From an uncultured Collinsella sp. (GTDB taxonomy: Bacteria; Actinomycetota; Coriobacteriia; Coriobacteriales; Coriobacteriaceae), in the NCBI GenBank assembly GCA_902493915.1, contig CABUQY010000020.1:1-25425 (forward strand): a stretch of 25,425 nucleotides of DNA, in the 5' to 3' direction. Positions 1 to 7,342 of the stretch are shown here, piece after piece. The notes beneath the pieces are model-generated. The model did not search any database. It was not told the DNA's origin and saw only the letters and a program-made list of their open reading frames with translations. Each line of letters begins with the position of its first letter. Within the stretch, counting starts at the first letter, position 1. Both the position numbers and the translations under genes were made by a program.

Positions 1-237
1 GAGGCCTTTAAGGTCGCTACGGGCAGCCTGACGCTGGTCCAGGAGTTTGACGAGAAGGACGACTACGATCTGGTCGATTCCGACGCCTCGATCGCCGGCG
101 ATCTTGCCGACGACAAGTTTGCATTGTTTGTTGCCGGCGAGCCCCACATGCCCACGCTCGAGTTCCCGGGCGATGGCGCGCAGCCGGTCAAGAAGACCTG
201 CTTTAAGCTGCTTGCAGATGCTTACTGGGAGGAGTAA
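1..237 (+). CDS. C-terminal part of an unrecognised protein (5' end outside window)
   Basis: Frame 1 is open from the first base to a TAA at 235-237 and encodes 78 residues, ending in LLADAYWEE. Codon use is G/C-rich in the third position like the surrounding genes, and a strong terminator follows at 300-355, so this is the end of a real gene rather than a chance frame. The peptide is acidic, with several Asp/Glu clusters (DEKDDYD), and shows no membrane segment or motif I recognise. I cannot name a family or function. The start codon lies upstream of the window. Confidence 0.6.
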   Translation, partial: EAFKVATGSLTLVQEFDEKDDYDLVDSDASIAGDLADDKFALFVAGEPHMPTLEFPGDGAQPVKKTCFKLLADAYWEE

Positions 238-299
238 CGCGCTGCTCGGCTGAGCTGTTCGTCTGATGGCGTGATTTCCCTAAGGGAATCACGCCACGA

Positions 300-355
300 C
301 CCCGCCAAGCGTGTTTTCCCTAGGGGAATCACGTCTGGCGGGGTTTTCTGTTTTT
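300..355 (+). terminator. Rho-independent terminator after the partial gene
   Basis: CCCCGCCA (300-307) pairs with TGGCGGGG (336-343) and is followed by TTTTCTGTTTTT. A second imperfect hairpin lies inside it. Just upstream, 268-293 forms another hairpin built on the same GTGATT-CCC / GGGAATCAC arms, so the arm sequence occurs twice in tandem. Confidence 0.8.
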
Positions 356-417
356 GAGTAGGGGAGATGTCGACGTGGTGATGCTGGGTTGGCGCATGCG
401 CACGCAAAATCGGCAAC

Positions 418-440
418 AAAAAAGCCGCCCGAAGGCGGCT
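418..440 (-). terminator. Rho-independent terminator of the tRNA gene
   Basis: On the minus strand AGCCGCC-TTCG-GGCGGCT is followed by six T (418-423 read in reverse). It lies 11 bases past the encoded CCA end of the tRNA. Confidence 0.85.
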
Positions 441-451
441 ATCTTGTGCAA

Positions 452-527
452 TGGAGCCAGCGACCGGGCTCGAACCGGTGACCCCCGCTTTACGAGAGCG
501 GTGCTCTACCAACTGAGCTACGCTGGC
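452..527 (-). tRNA. tRNA-Thr(CGU)
   Basis: The minus strand folds as a full cloverleaf. The acceptor stem GCCAGCG (527-521) pairs with CGCTGGC (462-456). The D-arm contains GCTCAGTTGGTAGAGC. The anticodon stem CCGCT/AGCGG encloses the loop CTCGTAA, giving anticodon CGU (threonine, codon ACG). The T-arm reads GGTTCGAGCC. The CCA tail is encoded (454-452), and the discriminator base is U at 455. A promoter lies upstream and a terminator downstream, so it appears to be a single-gene unit. Confidence 0.95.
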
Positions 528-566
528 GGCCATGTGGTGACACAACTGAGGCGTCAACGGCTGTCT

Positions 567-595
567 ATGATACGGGACATCGCAAATCCGCGCAA
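567..595 (-). promoter_or_regulatory. Probable sigma-70-type promoter of tRNA-Thr
   Basis: On the minus strand TTGCGC (595-590) and TATCAT (572-567) are separated by exactly 17 bases. The -10 box lies about 40 bases before the mature tRNA, which fits a short 5' leader. Confidence 0.5.
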
Positions 596-684
596 GTGTT
601 CTGACGGCTTTTCTCACTTTAAATGCACTAATATCAGAGGCGTGATGTCTTGCTCTTACGGTTCTCAAGCAGAATGGGGCAGCG

Positions 685-1164
685 ATGGCTCAACCCAATA
701 TTCTTCTCACGCGTATCGATGACCGTTTCATTTACGGGCAAGATGTTGCGCTGTGGAACGAGGCCGTGGGTTCCAACCTTGTCCTAATCGTCAACGATGA
801 GATCGCGGCGGATTCGCGCCAATGGGCACCCATGAGGGTGGCGGCGCCAGAAGGCGTTTGGACACGGTTTTTCTCGGTGCAAAGAACCGTCGACATCATT
901 CATTCCGCAACGCCGCGCCAGTTGATTCTGATCATGGTGGCCTCACCTGCCGATGCGCTCGCGCTGGTTAAGGGCGGTGTGCCAATAACCAAGATCAGCA
1001 TTGGCCATATGCGGGCAGGGGAAGGCAAACGCTCTGTAACGCCCGCGGTCGCCATAGACGATGCGGACATCGCCGCCCTCAAAGAGCTGCAAAAGCTCGG
1101 CATAGAACTAGAAATCCGCTATCTCCCCAGCTCCAATCCTGACCCCATCCAGCTAGTCATTTAA
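685..1164 (+). CDS. Orphan PTS IIB protein, mannose/fructose/sorbose family, phospho-His replaced by Tyr
   Basis: The 159-residue protein has the length and N-terminal signature of mannose-family IIB domains. The family motif is RIDDRLIHGQV, whose His takes phosphate from IIA and passes it to the sugar. Here the motif reads RIDDRFIYGQD: everything around the site is kept, but His is Tyr (codon TAC) and the following Val is Asp. Further IIB-like segments are ILIMVASPADALALVKGGV and ISIGHM. No IIA, IIC or IID partner of this family is in the window; the neighbours are a tRNA and galM. With the acceptor His missing, it probably cannot relay phosphate, so a binding or regulatory role, or decay, is possible. 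The family call is confident; the role is unknown. Confidence 0.8.
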   Translation: MAQPNILLTRIDDRFIYGQDVALWNEAVGSNLVLIVNDEIAADSRQWAPMRVAAPEGVWTRFFSVQRTVDIIHSATPRQLILIMVASPADALALVKGGVPITKISIGHMRAGEGKRSVTPAVAIDDADIAALKELQKLGIELEIRYLPSSNPDPIQLVI

Positions 1165-1183
1165 GAACGTCCCCAATGACTAG
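1153..1183. repeat. Hairpin overlapping the IIB stop codon, shares a 14-mer with 20578-20591
   Basis: CTAGTCATT (1153-1161) pairs with AATGACTAG (1175-1183); the TAA stop is in the loop. The reverse complement of 1170-1183 is TAGTCATTGGGGAC, found exactly at 20578-20591. No T-tract follows, so it is not a classical terminator. Confidence 0.5.
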
Positions 1184-1187
1184 GCAG

Positions 1188-1220
1188 CAAAACGCCCGTC
1201 GGCGGTGGTGCCGGCGGGCG
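1188..1220 (-). terminator. Terminator downstream of galM
   Basis: On the minus strand CGCCCGCCGGC pairs with GCCGACGGGCG (one G-T wobble) around a six-base loop and is followed by TTTTGC. It lies about 30 bases past the galM stop. Confidence 0.65.
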
Positions 1221-1248
1221 CTGCTGTGCGATATGTTGCGTTGTGGGC

Positions 1249-2301
1249 TTAGTGCCTCATAAAGTGGTATTCGATCACATTGCTGTAGGGGTGACCCGGG
1301 CCCACAATGCCTTGCGGGAACAGCGGCTGGTGCGGCGTGTCGGGGTACATCTCTGCCTCGAGGGCAAAGCCGGCGCCCCAGCCATAGTTGGCGTCGTCCT
1401 TGGCGTGCTCGTCGCCCAGCCAGTTGCCGGTGTAGAGCTGCACGCCCGGAGCGGTAGTGTAGTAGTCCAGCTCGCGGCCGGTCCACATCTCCTCGACGTG
1501 CATCGCACGGCGCAGATTACGGCCGTACTGATAGCCATCGATGCACAGGCAGTGGTCGTAGCCGCGTGCCTGCTTAATCTGGGGATCGTCGGCTTCCATG
1601 CCAGGCGCGACGGGGCGCAGCTCGCGAAAGTCAAACGGCGTGCCTCCGACCGGAGCGATCTCGCCGGTGGGGATGTTCTGCTCGTTGATGGGCAGGTAGT
1701 GGGCAGCGTTGGCAACAAAGAAGTGCTCGCAGTCCATGCCGGCGTTATGGCCGGCAAGGTTAAAGTACGTGTGGTTGGTCATGGACACGTAGGTGGCGCG
1801 GTCGCTCTCGCAGCCATACTCGATGCGAAAGACGCCGGTGCGTGTAACGGTAAACACGGCCGTAAAGGTGCGGTTGCCGGGAAGGCCCAGTTCGCCATCC
1901 TCAAGCGAGGTGGTCATGCGCACGGCGTTATGGGCCTCGTCGAGCTCAACATCCCACACGCGCTTGTGTAGGCCGTGCTCAAGATCGCTGTGTAGGTTGT
2001 TGGCGCCTTCGTTGGCCGGCATATGCCAGTCCGTGCCTGCGATGGTGATCGTGGCACCTGCAGTGCGGTTGGCCACAGGTCCGATGGTCGCGCCAAAGCA
2101 GGCGGGGTTGTCAAAGTAATCCTCGAGCTTATCGAAGCCCAGTACCACATCGCGCACGTTGCCGGGAATATCGGGCACGTCGATGCCCAACACGGTGGCG
2201 CCATAGTCCATAATGCGAACGCAGATCTCGGGCCCGTTGAGGGTGTAACGATGAACGGGGGTACCGCACGGCGCGGTGCCGAAAAGCTCGGAAGTGATCA
2301 T
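1249..2301 (-). CDS. galM: Aldose 1-epimerase (galactose mutarotase)
   Basis: The product interconverts the alpha and beta anomers of aldoses such as galactose in the cytoplasm. The 350-residue length is typical for GalM. Visible family features are ATIGPVANR (Arg79), NNLHS (His104), NHTYFNLAG (His177, the expected catalytic acid), GYDHCLC and GFALEAEMYPDTPHQP (Glu315, the expected catalytic base). The frame is open upstream to 2361, but I chose the ATG at 2301 because AGGAA lies seven bases before it and the family N-terminus begins there. It is divergent from the DeoR/LacR regulator at 2507, so the two probably share the control region 2302-2506. A second, more distant mutarotase-like gene (lacX) lies at 23418. 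Confidence 0.92.
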   Translation of the reverse strand: MITSELFGTAPCGTPVHRYTLNGPEICVRIMDYGATVLGIDVPDIPGNVRDVVLGFDKLEDYFDNPACFGATIGPVANRTAGATITIAGTDWHMPANEGANNLHSDLEHGLHKRVWDVELDEAHNAVRMTTSLEDGELGLPGNRTFTAVFTVTRTGVFRIEYGCESDRATYVSMTNHTYFNLAGHNAGMDCEHFFVANAAHYLPINEQNIPTGEIAPVGGTPFDFRELRPVAPGMEADDPQIKQARGYDHCLCIDGYQYGRNLRRAMHVEEMWTGRELDYYTTAPGVQLYTGNWLGDEHAKDDANYGWGAGFALEAEMYPDTPHQPLFPQGIVGPGHPYSNVIEYHFMRH

Positions 2302-2351
2302 TTGGTTCCTAACATCGAGGTATTTCCGACAAACTGTAGCGCGAACAGGCG

Positions 2352-2360
2352 AGATTATCA
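2352..2360 (-). promoter_or_regulatory. Possible extended -10 promoter of galM
   Basis: The minus strand reads TGATAATCT about 50 bases before the galM ATG, a TGn-extended -10 box. No good -35 is seen, which extended -10 promoters can tolerate. Confidence 0.3.
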
Positions 2361-2446
2361 CTACACCCCACTAAAGCAGGGGGTATTTTTCTCAAAAAAG
2401 TGATGATTGGAGCTGTGCGGGCGTTCATTTCTGACGCGCGCGAGTC

Positions 2447-2475
2447 TGATACAATTTGTTCGTTATTGTTTGAAT
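2447..2475 (+). promoter_or_regulatory. Promoter and probable autoregulatory site of the DeoR/LacR gene
   Basis: TGATACAAT (2447-2455) is an extended -10 box. Immediately downstream TGTTCG and GTTATTGTTTGAAT (2462-2475) cover the expected transcription start. TTGTTTGAAT and GTTATTGTTT both recur upstream of lacF (19995-20014), which suggests one operator type at both sites, bound by this regulator. Confidence 0.4.
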
Positions 2476-2506
2476 TGACGTGAGCGTGGAACAGCGAGGA
2501 CTCATC

Positions 2507-3271
2507 GTGATTAAAGCGGAGCGACAGGATAAGGTTCGGCAACTGCTCGAGGAACAGGGAACGGTCTCGGTCAAGGAGATTTCGGATGCGTTAGGTGTCT
2601 CGGATATGACGATCCGCCGTGACCTTGAGGAGCTTGCGAGCCTGGGCGAGATCGAGCGCGTGCACGGCGGAGCCCGCAGTGCACAGAGCCGTCCACACGC
2701 TATGCTGCGCCATGAGTATTCGCACAGCGAAAAGCGCACAAAGCATGCCGAGGAAAAGTTGCAGATTGCGCGCCGTTCTGTGGAGCTTATCGAGGAAGGC
2801 TCGACCATCTTTTTGGGCACGGGCACCACGGTTGAGCAGATGGCCTCGATGCTGCCGGCGTTTCGCCTGCGCATTGTGACCAATTCGCTTTCGGTGTTTA
2901 ACCTGCTCGAGGCGCGCGAAGACTGCGAACTGTGCCTGGTGGGCGGCGTGTACCGCCGCCGCACTGCCGCCTTTGTGGGCCCCACGGCCGAGGACACCTT
3001 GCGCGCACTGGGGATCGACGCAGCCTTTATCGGCGCAAACGGCATCTTGGACGGCGACGTATCTACGTCTAACATGGAAGAGGGCCGCATCCAGCAGCTC
3101 GCCTTTAGCAAGGCCGACTCGCGCTATCTGATCGCCGATTCCAGCAAGATCGGCAAACGCGACTTCTACACCTTCTGCCGTCTGGACAGCCTGGACGCCG
3201 TGGTGTGCGAGCCGGGCATCGCCGCCGAAGATCGTGCCGCCATCGAGGAGCATACGCAGGTCATTTGCTAG
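2507..3271 (+). CDS. DeoR-family sugar-phosphate-responsive repressor, LacR-like
   Basis: The 254-residue protein has an N-terminal winged helix-turn-helix (VSVKEISDALGVSDMTIRRDLEEL, about residues 19-42, followed by GEIERVHGGA) and a C-terminal DeoRC sensor domain (TIFLGTGTT, VTNSLSVFNLL, LVGGVYRRRTAAFVGP, FIGANGI). DeoR regulators of this type sense phosphorylated sugars; LacR of the tagatose-6-phosphate pathway belongs here. A GTG at 2480 is also in frame. I prefer the GTG at 2507 because AGGA lies six bases before it and translation then begins MIKAERQDKV, the usual DeoR start. It is divergent from galM. With lacA, lacB, lacC and lacF nearby and TGTTC/TGTTTGAAT boxes before lacF and lacA, it is the best candidate for the lac pathway repressor, but this is inference. 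Its last 249 bases have a diverged copy at 7630-7878. Confidence 0.85.
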   Translation: MIKAERQDKVRQLLEEQGTVSVKEISDALGVSDMTIRRDLEELASLGEIERVHGGARSAQSRPHAMLRHEYSHSEKRTKHAEEKLQIARRSVELIEEGSTIFLGTGTTVEQMASMLPAFRLRIVTNSLSVFNLLEAREDCELCLVGGVYRRRTAAFVGPTAEDTLRALGIDAAFIGANGILDGDVSTSNMEEGRIQQLAFSKADSRYLIADSSKIGKRDFYTFCRLDSLDAVVCEPGIAAEDRAAIEEHTQVIC

Positions 3272-3390
3272 CTAGCGCTACGGGATTGCCAACGGGCGAT
3301 GCGGGAGGATTTTTACCTCCTGTCATTGTGGAAACCAGCGCGTCAGCGCTACGCGATATGACGCGCAAATGAGGACTCCACTATCAAATC

Positions 3391-3530
3391 GTCTCAACCT
3401 GTGACATCTAGACGTCCAAAACCGGTCTTAGTGTTACAGATTGAGACAATTCGGCGTGGTCTACCTTGTTTGTCTCGATCTGTAACGGTTAGGACTTAAA
3501 AACTCGGCTACGTGTTACAGATCGAGACAA
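3391..3530. repeat. Repeat array A: two ~58-bp inverted-repeat units, 81-bp period
   Basis: Each unit has a left arm like TGTCTCGATCTGTAACA and a right arm like TGTTACAGATCGAGACA around a loop of about 23 bases containing TAGGAC/TAGACG, AAAA and CTCGGCT-type sequence. The TGT(A/G)AC cores start at 3400 and 3481, 81 bases apart. In unit 2 the arms pair perfectly (TGTCTCGA/TCGAGACA). In unit 1 the stem has CTCAA/TTGAG instead of CTCGA/TCGAG, a compensatory change. The array lies between the convergent deoR and gntR genes. The same element recurs at 9933-10232 and 14912-15052. The stretch 3272-3390 holds only a CGCGTCA...TGACGCG inverted repeat (3339-3365). Confidence 0.85.
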
Positions 3531-3543
3531 AAGAAAAAGAACA

Positions 3544-4263
3544 TTAGGACTTGAAAATAAAGTTTTGATAAGGGACCCGCCCAGTTAAGACGGTGCGGCA
3601 GACAATTGAGATTAGTTTGCCTCCGGAGTCGTAAGCATAATGAGTCAGTTCGATGACCGGAAGTTTTGCAACACCATAATTACTGGCTTCGGAATCGCTA
3701 AGCTGACGTGCTCTATAGCTTTCCCTAACAGATTGGATAGACTTGGACAAGTCGTCCATGATTCTGCTAAATGCCTGAAAATCTAACCGGTTATTCGGAA
3801 CGCGCGACTTTGAAATGAAGAACGTATCAGCGCCTATGAAGCTGCCTTCAAGTTCGTAGGTCAATTCAAGACGCTGAATCTCATCGCGACTTTGACATCC
3901 AAATTGTTGGAGCATCATTACGGAAATTGGACGACCTGATGTGAGGCCGCCGAAATGTTTGGTGATGGCATCCGGATCAACGCCATCGCAATGGCTTGCA
4001 AAGTCAAAGTCTAAAAGTGAATTGAGCTCGCTAACGCGTTTCGGTGCAACAAACGATCCCTTACCTTGGATTCGATAGATACTTCCACGACGCTCCAGCT
4101 CACTCATGGCAAGTCGGACGGTTGTTCTGCTTACGGCGTATTCGTCGCAGAGTTCCATTTCTGTTGGAAGTTTATCGTCTGCTTGATATTCATCGACGAT
4201 CTGCTTGAGCAGCGCGTCGGTGAGCTGTAAATAGAGTGGCCGTTTTTCGTGTGTATCGAGCAT
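3544..4263 (-). CDS. GntR-family transcriptional regulator (HutC/UTRA type)
   Basis: The 239-residue protein begins KRPLYLQLTDALLKQI and continues with the GntR winged helix motif (LPTEMELCDEYAVSRTTVRLAMSELERRGSIYRIQGKGSFV). The C-terminal half has the layout of a UTRA ligand-binding domain (RLELTYELEGSFIGADTFFIS, then the final Tyr-rich segment ending FIFKS). UTRA regulators usually bind phosphorylated sugars. Two ATGs are possible: 4281, and 4263, which I prefer because GAGG stands five bases before it. It is downstream of the TIM-barrel-like gene in the same direction (72 bases from that stop), probably one transcript, and divergent from the IICB gene it presumably controls. The 24-bp palindrome at 5521 is the likeliest target. 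Local GC is lower than in the lac genes (28 of 60 bases at 3601-3660), which suggests a separately acquired cassette. Confidence 0.88.
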   Translation of the reverse strand: MLDTHEKRPLYLQLTDALLKQIVDEYQADDKLPTEMELCDEYAVSRTTVRLAMSELERRGSIYRIQGKGSFVAPKRVSELNSLLDFDFASHCDGVDPDAITKHFGGLTSGRPISVMMLQQFGCQSRDEIQRLELTYELEGSFIGADTFFISKSRVPNNRLDFQAFSRIMDDLSKSIQSVRESYRARQLSDSEASNYGVAKLPVIELTHYAYDSGGKLISIVCRTVLTGRVPYQNFIFKS

Positions 4264-4335
4264 TGGAGCCTCAGTTTGCATGTTGGTTATACCTGATGGT
4301 TGCCTCAGTCGGGATGTAACGTGGGCAAGGTAACC

Positions 4336-5256
4336 TTAACGTATCACAGAGCGGCTCAGCATGACGATCTGATGCCTGTATCCACGAAGGGCTTGTCCGA
4401 GCGTGAAGATATTCTGGGGCAGGCAAATACCGTTCATGGAGTCCCCGATATGTTGGAGGTCAGCGCCGGCTGCTTTTGCTGCAAGGCCTATTTTCTTAAT
4501 GGTTTCGCTGTCGCAGGAGTCTTGACTCGTCCCGTTCGCCGCCATGACGAGAACCTTCTCTTCAATTGACTTGCCTACGTTGTGGGATCGTACAAAGTCT
4601 ACGATGGCGCGCAGGTCTGCTTCTTGGAAGCAAGGGACGGTGTAGGGGGCTGGCACGAGAAGGATATCGACGCCGAGGTCAACAAACTTGCGCGCAATTT
4701 CGAGCGTCATGACAGGTTCCGCAACGCCCGCTCCATGCATTTTTCCGGCTATGACCAGGCCATTGAAATGCTCTTTGGAGAGTTTAATCGAATGGGCGAT
4801 TGCATCGTTGGAGACGCCGGTTCCAGGGTTGCCCGTCAGGCAGATAAAATCAAATCCGAGTTCGTTAGCCTTTTCTAAGGTCTTGGGAGAGACGCGACGA
4901 CCCATGGGGATTTCCGTTCGGGATTCAGACATCTCTGCCTCGTTATCAACTGGCTCCAGATTGACGCCAATGGGCCTTCCGCATGCTCGCTTCACCCAAG
5001 TGACCGGGTTTTCATTGAGATCATCTGGAATACCGGCAATAACTGGATCGAACACATCGAGCGCGTTAAACAGAAGCAGGTCGGCACCTGCGGCACGTTC
5101 GATTTCTGCATTAGTAACGCCGCCGAGAAATTGGGAAGAGGGTACGTTTTCCGCCATGATGGTACGTCCCTCGGAAGCCAGAATTGCCTGTTTTAGATCC
5201 ATGGGTGACGTGGCGGCAAAATCGGATGCGGACATGTTCAGTAATCGTTTGGGCAT
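4336..5256 (-). CDS. Unrecognised TIM-barrel-like protein of a PTS cassette
   Basis: The 306-residue soluble protein starts MPKRLLNMSASDFAATSP. The start is supported by AGGAAG six bases before the ATG. It shows alternating strand/helix segments with glycine-rich strand ends typical of a beta/alpha barrel: GADLLLFNALDVFDPV, RPIGVNLEPV, GFDFICLTGNPGTGVSN, LVIAGKMHGAGV, GVDILLVPAPYTVP, VLVMAANGTSQDSCD and AAGADLQHIGDSMNGI. There is no signal peptide or membrane span. I have seen relatives beside sugar PTS genes under labels such as phosphonomutase-like or HAD-like hydrolase, but no HAD DxD motif is visible and I would not adopt either name. It precedes gntR, probably co-transcribed, and is divergent from an IICB gene with no glycosidase nearby. 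Its likely job is processing the phosphosugar that permease delivers; the reaction is unknown. Confidence 0.7.
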   Translation of the reverse strand: MPKRLLNMSASDFAATSPMDLKQAILASEGRTIMAENVPSSQFLGGVTNAEIERAAGADLLLFNALDVFDPVIAGIPDDLNENPVTWVKRACGRPIGVNLEPVDNEAEMSESRTEIPMGRRVSPKTLEKANELGFDFICLTGNPGTGVSNDAIAHSIKLSKEHFNGLVIAGKMHGAGVAEPVMTLEIARKFVDLGVDILLVPAPYTVPCFQEADLRAIVDFVRSHNVGKSIEEKVLVMAANGTSQDSCDSETIKKIGLAAKAAGADLQHIGDSMNGICLPQNIFTLGQALRGYRHQIVMLSRSVIR

Positions 5257-5302
5257 TGTTACTTCCTTTGACTAGAACGACAGGCTTGTGACATTGTCTC
5301 TA

Positions 5303-5320
5303 ATATTGTTACAACAATAT
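5303..5320. promoter_or_regulatory. 18-bp palindrome in the promoter region of the TIM-barrel/gntR operon
   Basis: ATATTGTT-AC-AACAATAT has perfect 8-bp arms and ends 47 bases before the minus-strand ATG at 5256. It is a likely repressor site or promoter component of the minus-strand operon; the binding protein is unknown. Confidence 0.45.
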
Positions 5321-5341
5321 ATTCAATATGTTATATCCAAT

Positions 5342-5428
5342 CGGTGAACGGTTGCAAACTTATTGTACTGCTCGGAAAAAATAGCCTTTAACTGGGAAAA
5401 CCTTATATTAATCAACTACCGTTCACCG
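5342..5428. promoter_or_regulatory. Inverted pair of CGGTGAACGGT motifs
   Basis: CGGTGAACGGT (5342-5352) and its exact reverse complement ACCGTTCACCG (5418-5428) are 76 bases apart, in the 356-base gap between the divergent TIM-barrel and IICB genes. The same 11-mer occurs at 18746-18756, and a 10-of-11 match at 13779-13789. This suggests a shared regulator, possibly acting by looping. Confidence 0.5.
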
Positions 5429-5520
5429 AATAAGTATTTGAATTCTTGACATATCGACAAAGCGGAAAAAGAATTGGTTATGACAAATCGCGCAAATGAT
5501 ATTACATTTCGCACAAGAAC

Positions 5521-5544
5521 GTATTCACTTACATAAGTGGATAC
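5521..5544. promoter_or_regulatory. 24-bp palindrome upstream of the IICB gene, probable GntR operator
   Basis: GTATTCACTT-ACAT-AAGTGGATAC has 10-bp arms with one mismatch. It lies 68 bases before the preferred ATG and downstream of a TTGACA (5446-5451), so a bound repressor would block the IICB promoter. The size and symmetry fit a GntR dimer. Assignment to the adjacent GntR is inference. Confidence 0.5.
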
Positions 5545-5612
5545 AAACGGGGACGACGACGGTTGAGTCCGGATAAATCGTTGTGTGCCCGGGAATCATG
5601 AAAGGATGTGTT

Positions 5613-7307
5613 ATGGACGCTATCGTCAAATTCCTTGAAAAACACCAGCCTCTCTTCGACAAAATCTCGAGGAACATTTATCTGGTGGCGATTAAGGATG
5701 GCTTTCTCTCGAATATGCCAATTGTGCTGTTCTCGAGCCTGTTCCTTCTTCTTTCGACGCTCCCTGCCTATGTAGGCATCACGCTTCCGTCTGAGGTGCT
5801 GGATTTCTTCAATAAAATCTATGCATATACCATGGGACTTCTTGGCATTATGGTGGCTGGCACCACGGCGAGCTCACTTGCCATGTCGATGAACCGTCGC
5901 ATGCCTTCGGGTAAATCTCTCAACCCCACCTCGTGCATGGTTTGTGCCATGTGCGGCATGCTCTTGCTATCGGTGACGAACGATGTTGTCTCGATTGGCG
6001 GAGCAGATACATCTGTTTTTGAAACCGGCTATATGGGAACCAAGGGTTTTCTCGCTGCGTTCGTAGCCGCATTCTTGACCGTTAATATCTATAAGGTGTG
6101 CATTAGCCATAATGTGACGATCAAGCTTCCCAAAGAGGTCCCTGGCTCTATTGCGCAGAGTTTTCGCGATATCTTTGCATTTGGGTTTTCGATCCTTGCG
6201 TGCGCTTTTATCGATCTTGCGAGCCGCAAGCTGCTTGCTGTGCCGTTCGCCAATTTGGTATCCGCTCTCATCTCGCCGCTGTTCTCCGCGGTCGACACCT
6301 ATCCTGGCATGGCGCTTATCGAAGGCGCGGTCGCGCTTTTCCAATTTATGGGTATCCACGGTGCTTCGGTTGTCATGAGTCCGATCAATGCTGCGCTCTA
6401 CGGCAATACCGTTACCAATCTTGAGGTTTTCCAAGCAGGTGGACACCCGTCAATTGCTCTCACGCAGGACTTTACAAGCTTCATCGGCGGTCTGGGCGGT
6501 TCTGGCTGCACGTTCATCGTTCCTATTATCCTGATCATGTTTATGCGCTCCAAGCAGCTTAAAGCCATGGGCAAGGCATCGATTATCCCGGTGATTTTTG
6601 GAGTTAACGAGCCCGTTATCTTCGGTATGCCGATTGTTCTCAATCCCTATATGTTCGTGCCCTTCCTAGTGGCTCCTATGGTCAACGCCATTATCGGTAA
6701 ATTATTCATTGACGTCATTGGAATGAACGCCCCCATGTATACCATGCCGTGGGCGCTTCCCGGCCCAATTGGTGCGTTCCTCACCACGGGTCTCGATCTG
6801 CGTTCTCTCGTATTGATGGCAGTGCTGTTGGTCGTTGACTTTGTGATTTACTATCCGTTCTGCAAGGCGTATGACCATCAGCTTTGTTTGGAAGAGTCTG
6901 CAAAGGAGACTGCAGGAACCTCGGATGCAGATGCTATTGCCGCACAGGAAAATGTCGCAAAAGCTCTCGAGGCGGTAAAGGACAAGGCGGAGCAGATCCG
7001 CGTGCTTGTGCTTTGCCAGGGTGCCGGCACTTCGACTCTCTTGGCAAATGCTCTTCGCGAAGGTGCCGCTGCTAAGGGTATCGATCTGGTTTCTCAGTCC
7101 GGTGCGTACGGAAGCCACTATGAGACGATGGATCAGTACAACGTGATTGTTCTGGCGCCCCAGGCACGCATGTACTATGACGCTATGAAGGCCGATACCG
7201 ATCGCCTTGGAATTAAACTGCTCACCACAAGGGGCAAGGAGTATATCGACCTTACCAACGATCCCGAAGGTGCAATTGACTGGATCGTTCAGGAGCTGGC
7301 CAAATAG
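5613..7307 (+). CDS. PTS lactose/cellobiose-family permease IICB (IIC-IIB fusion)
   Basis: The 564-residue membrane permease imports and phosphorylates a sugar. Residues 1 to about 430 form the IIC domain with many hydrophobic spans, GIHGAS (248-252), and the family hallmark VNEPVIFGMPIVLNP (NEP at 332-334). After a charged linker comes a lactose-type IIB domain with the phosphocysteine in VLVLCQGAGTS (about Cys468). LacE proteins have this same IICB order and size. The frame opens at 5583, but the ATG at 5613 is chosen because AGGA precedes it by seven bases and it aligns with the N-terminus of the IICB at 13608 (MDAIVK-LEKHQP). No IIA is encoded here; lacF at 20088 is the only candidate in the window. 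The gene is divergent from TIM-barrel/gntR, which suggests control by GntR. Substrate unknown: unlike the other two IICB genes it has no lacG beside it. Confidence 0.9.
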   Translation: MDAIVKFLEKHQPLFDKISRNIYLVAIKDGFLSNMPIVLFSSLFLLLSTLPAYVGITLPSEVLDFFNKIYAYTMGLLGIMVAGTTASSLAMSMNRRMPSGKSLNPTSCMVCAMCGMLLLSVTNDVVSIGGADTSVFETGYMGTKGFLAAFVAAFLTVNIYKVCISHNVTIKLPKEVPGSIAQSFRDIFAFGFSILACAFIDLASRKLLAVPFANLVSALISPLFSAVDTYPGMALIEGAVALFQFMGIHGASVVMSPINAALYGNTVTNLEVFQAGGHPSIALTQDFTSFIGGLGGSGCTFIVPIILIMFMRSKQLKAMGKASIIPVIFGVNEPVIFGMPIVLNPYMFVPFLVAPMVNAIIGKLFIDVIGMNAPMYTMPWALPGPIGAFLTTGLDLRSLVLMAVLLVVDFVIYYPFCKAYDHQLCLEESAKETAGTSDADAIAAQENVAKALEAVKDKAEQIRVLVLCQGAGTSTLLANALREGAAAKGIDLVSQSGAYGSHYETMDQYNVIVLAPQARMYYDAMKADTDRLGIKLLTTRGKEYIDLTNDPEGAIDWIVQELAK

Positions 7308-7342
7308 TGGATGCACTTCGTCGTTGATTCGTCGGTGTATGG

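Noticed and set aside
222..722. Open frames across the tRNA-Thr region on both strands
   Set aside because: They run through the tRNA and two terminator hairpins and have no protein-like content.
2480..2506. GTG at 2480 as start of the DeoR regulator
   Set aside because: It overlaps the probable operator/transcription start region. The GTG at 2507 has AGGA at good spacing and gives the standard DeoR N-terminus.
3272..3390. Terminator for the deoR gene directly after its stop
   Set aside because: Only a short GGAGG...CCTCC match and a CGCGTCA...TGACGCG inverted repeat without a T-tract are present. The following repeat array may serve instead.
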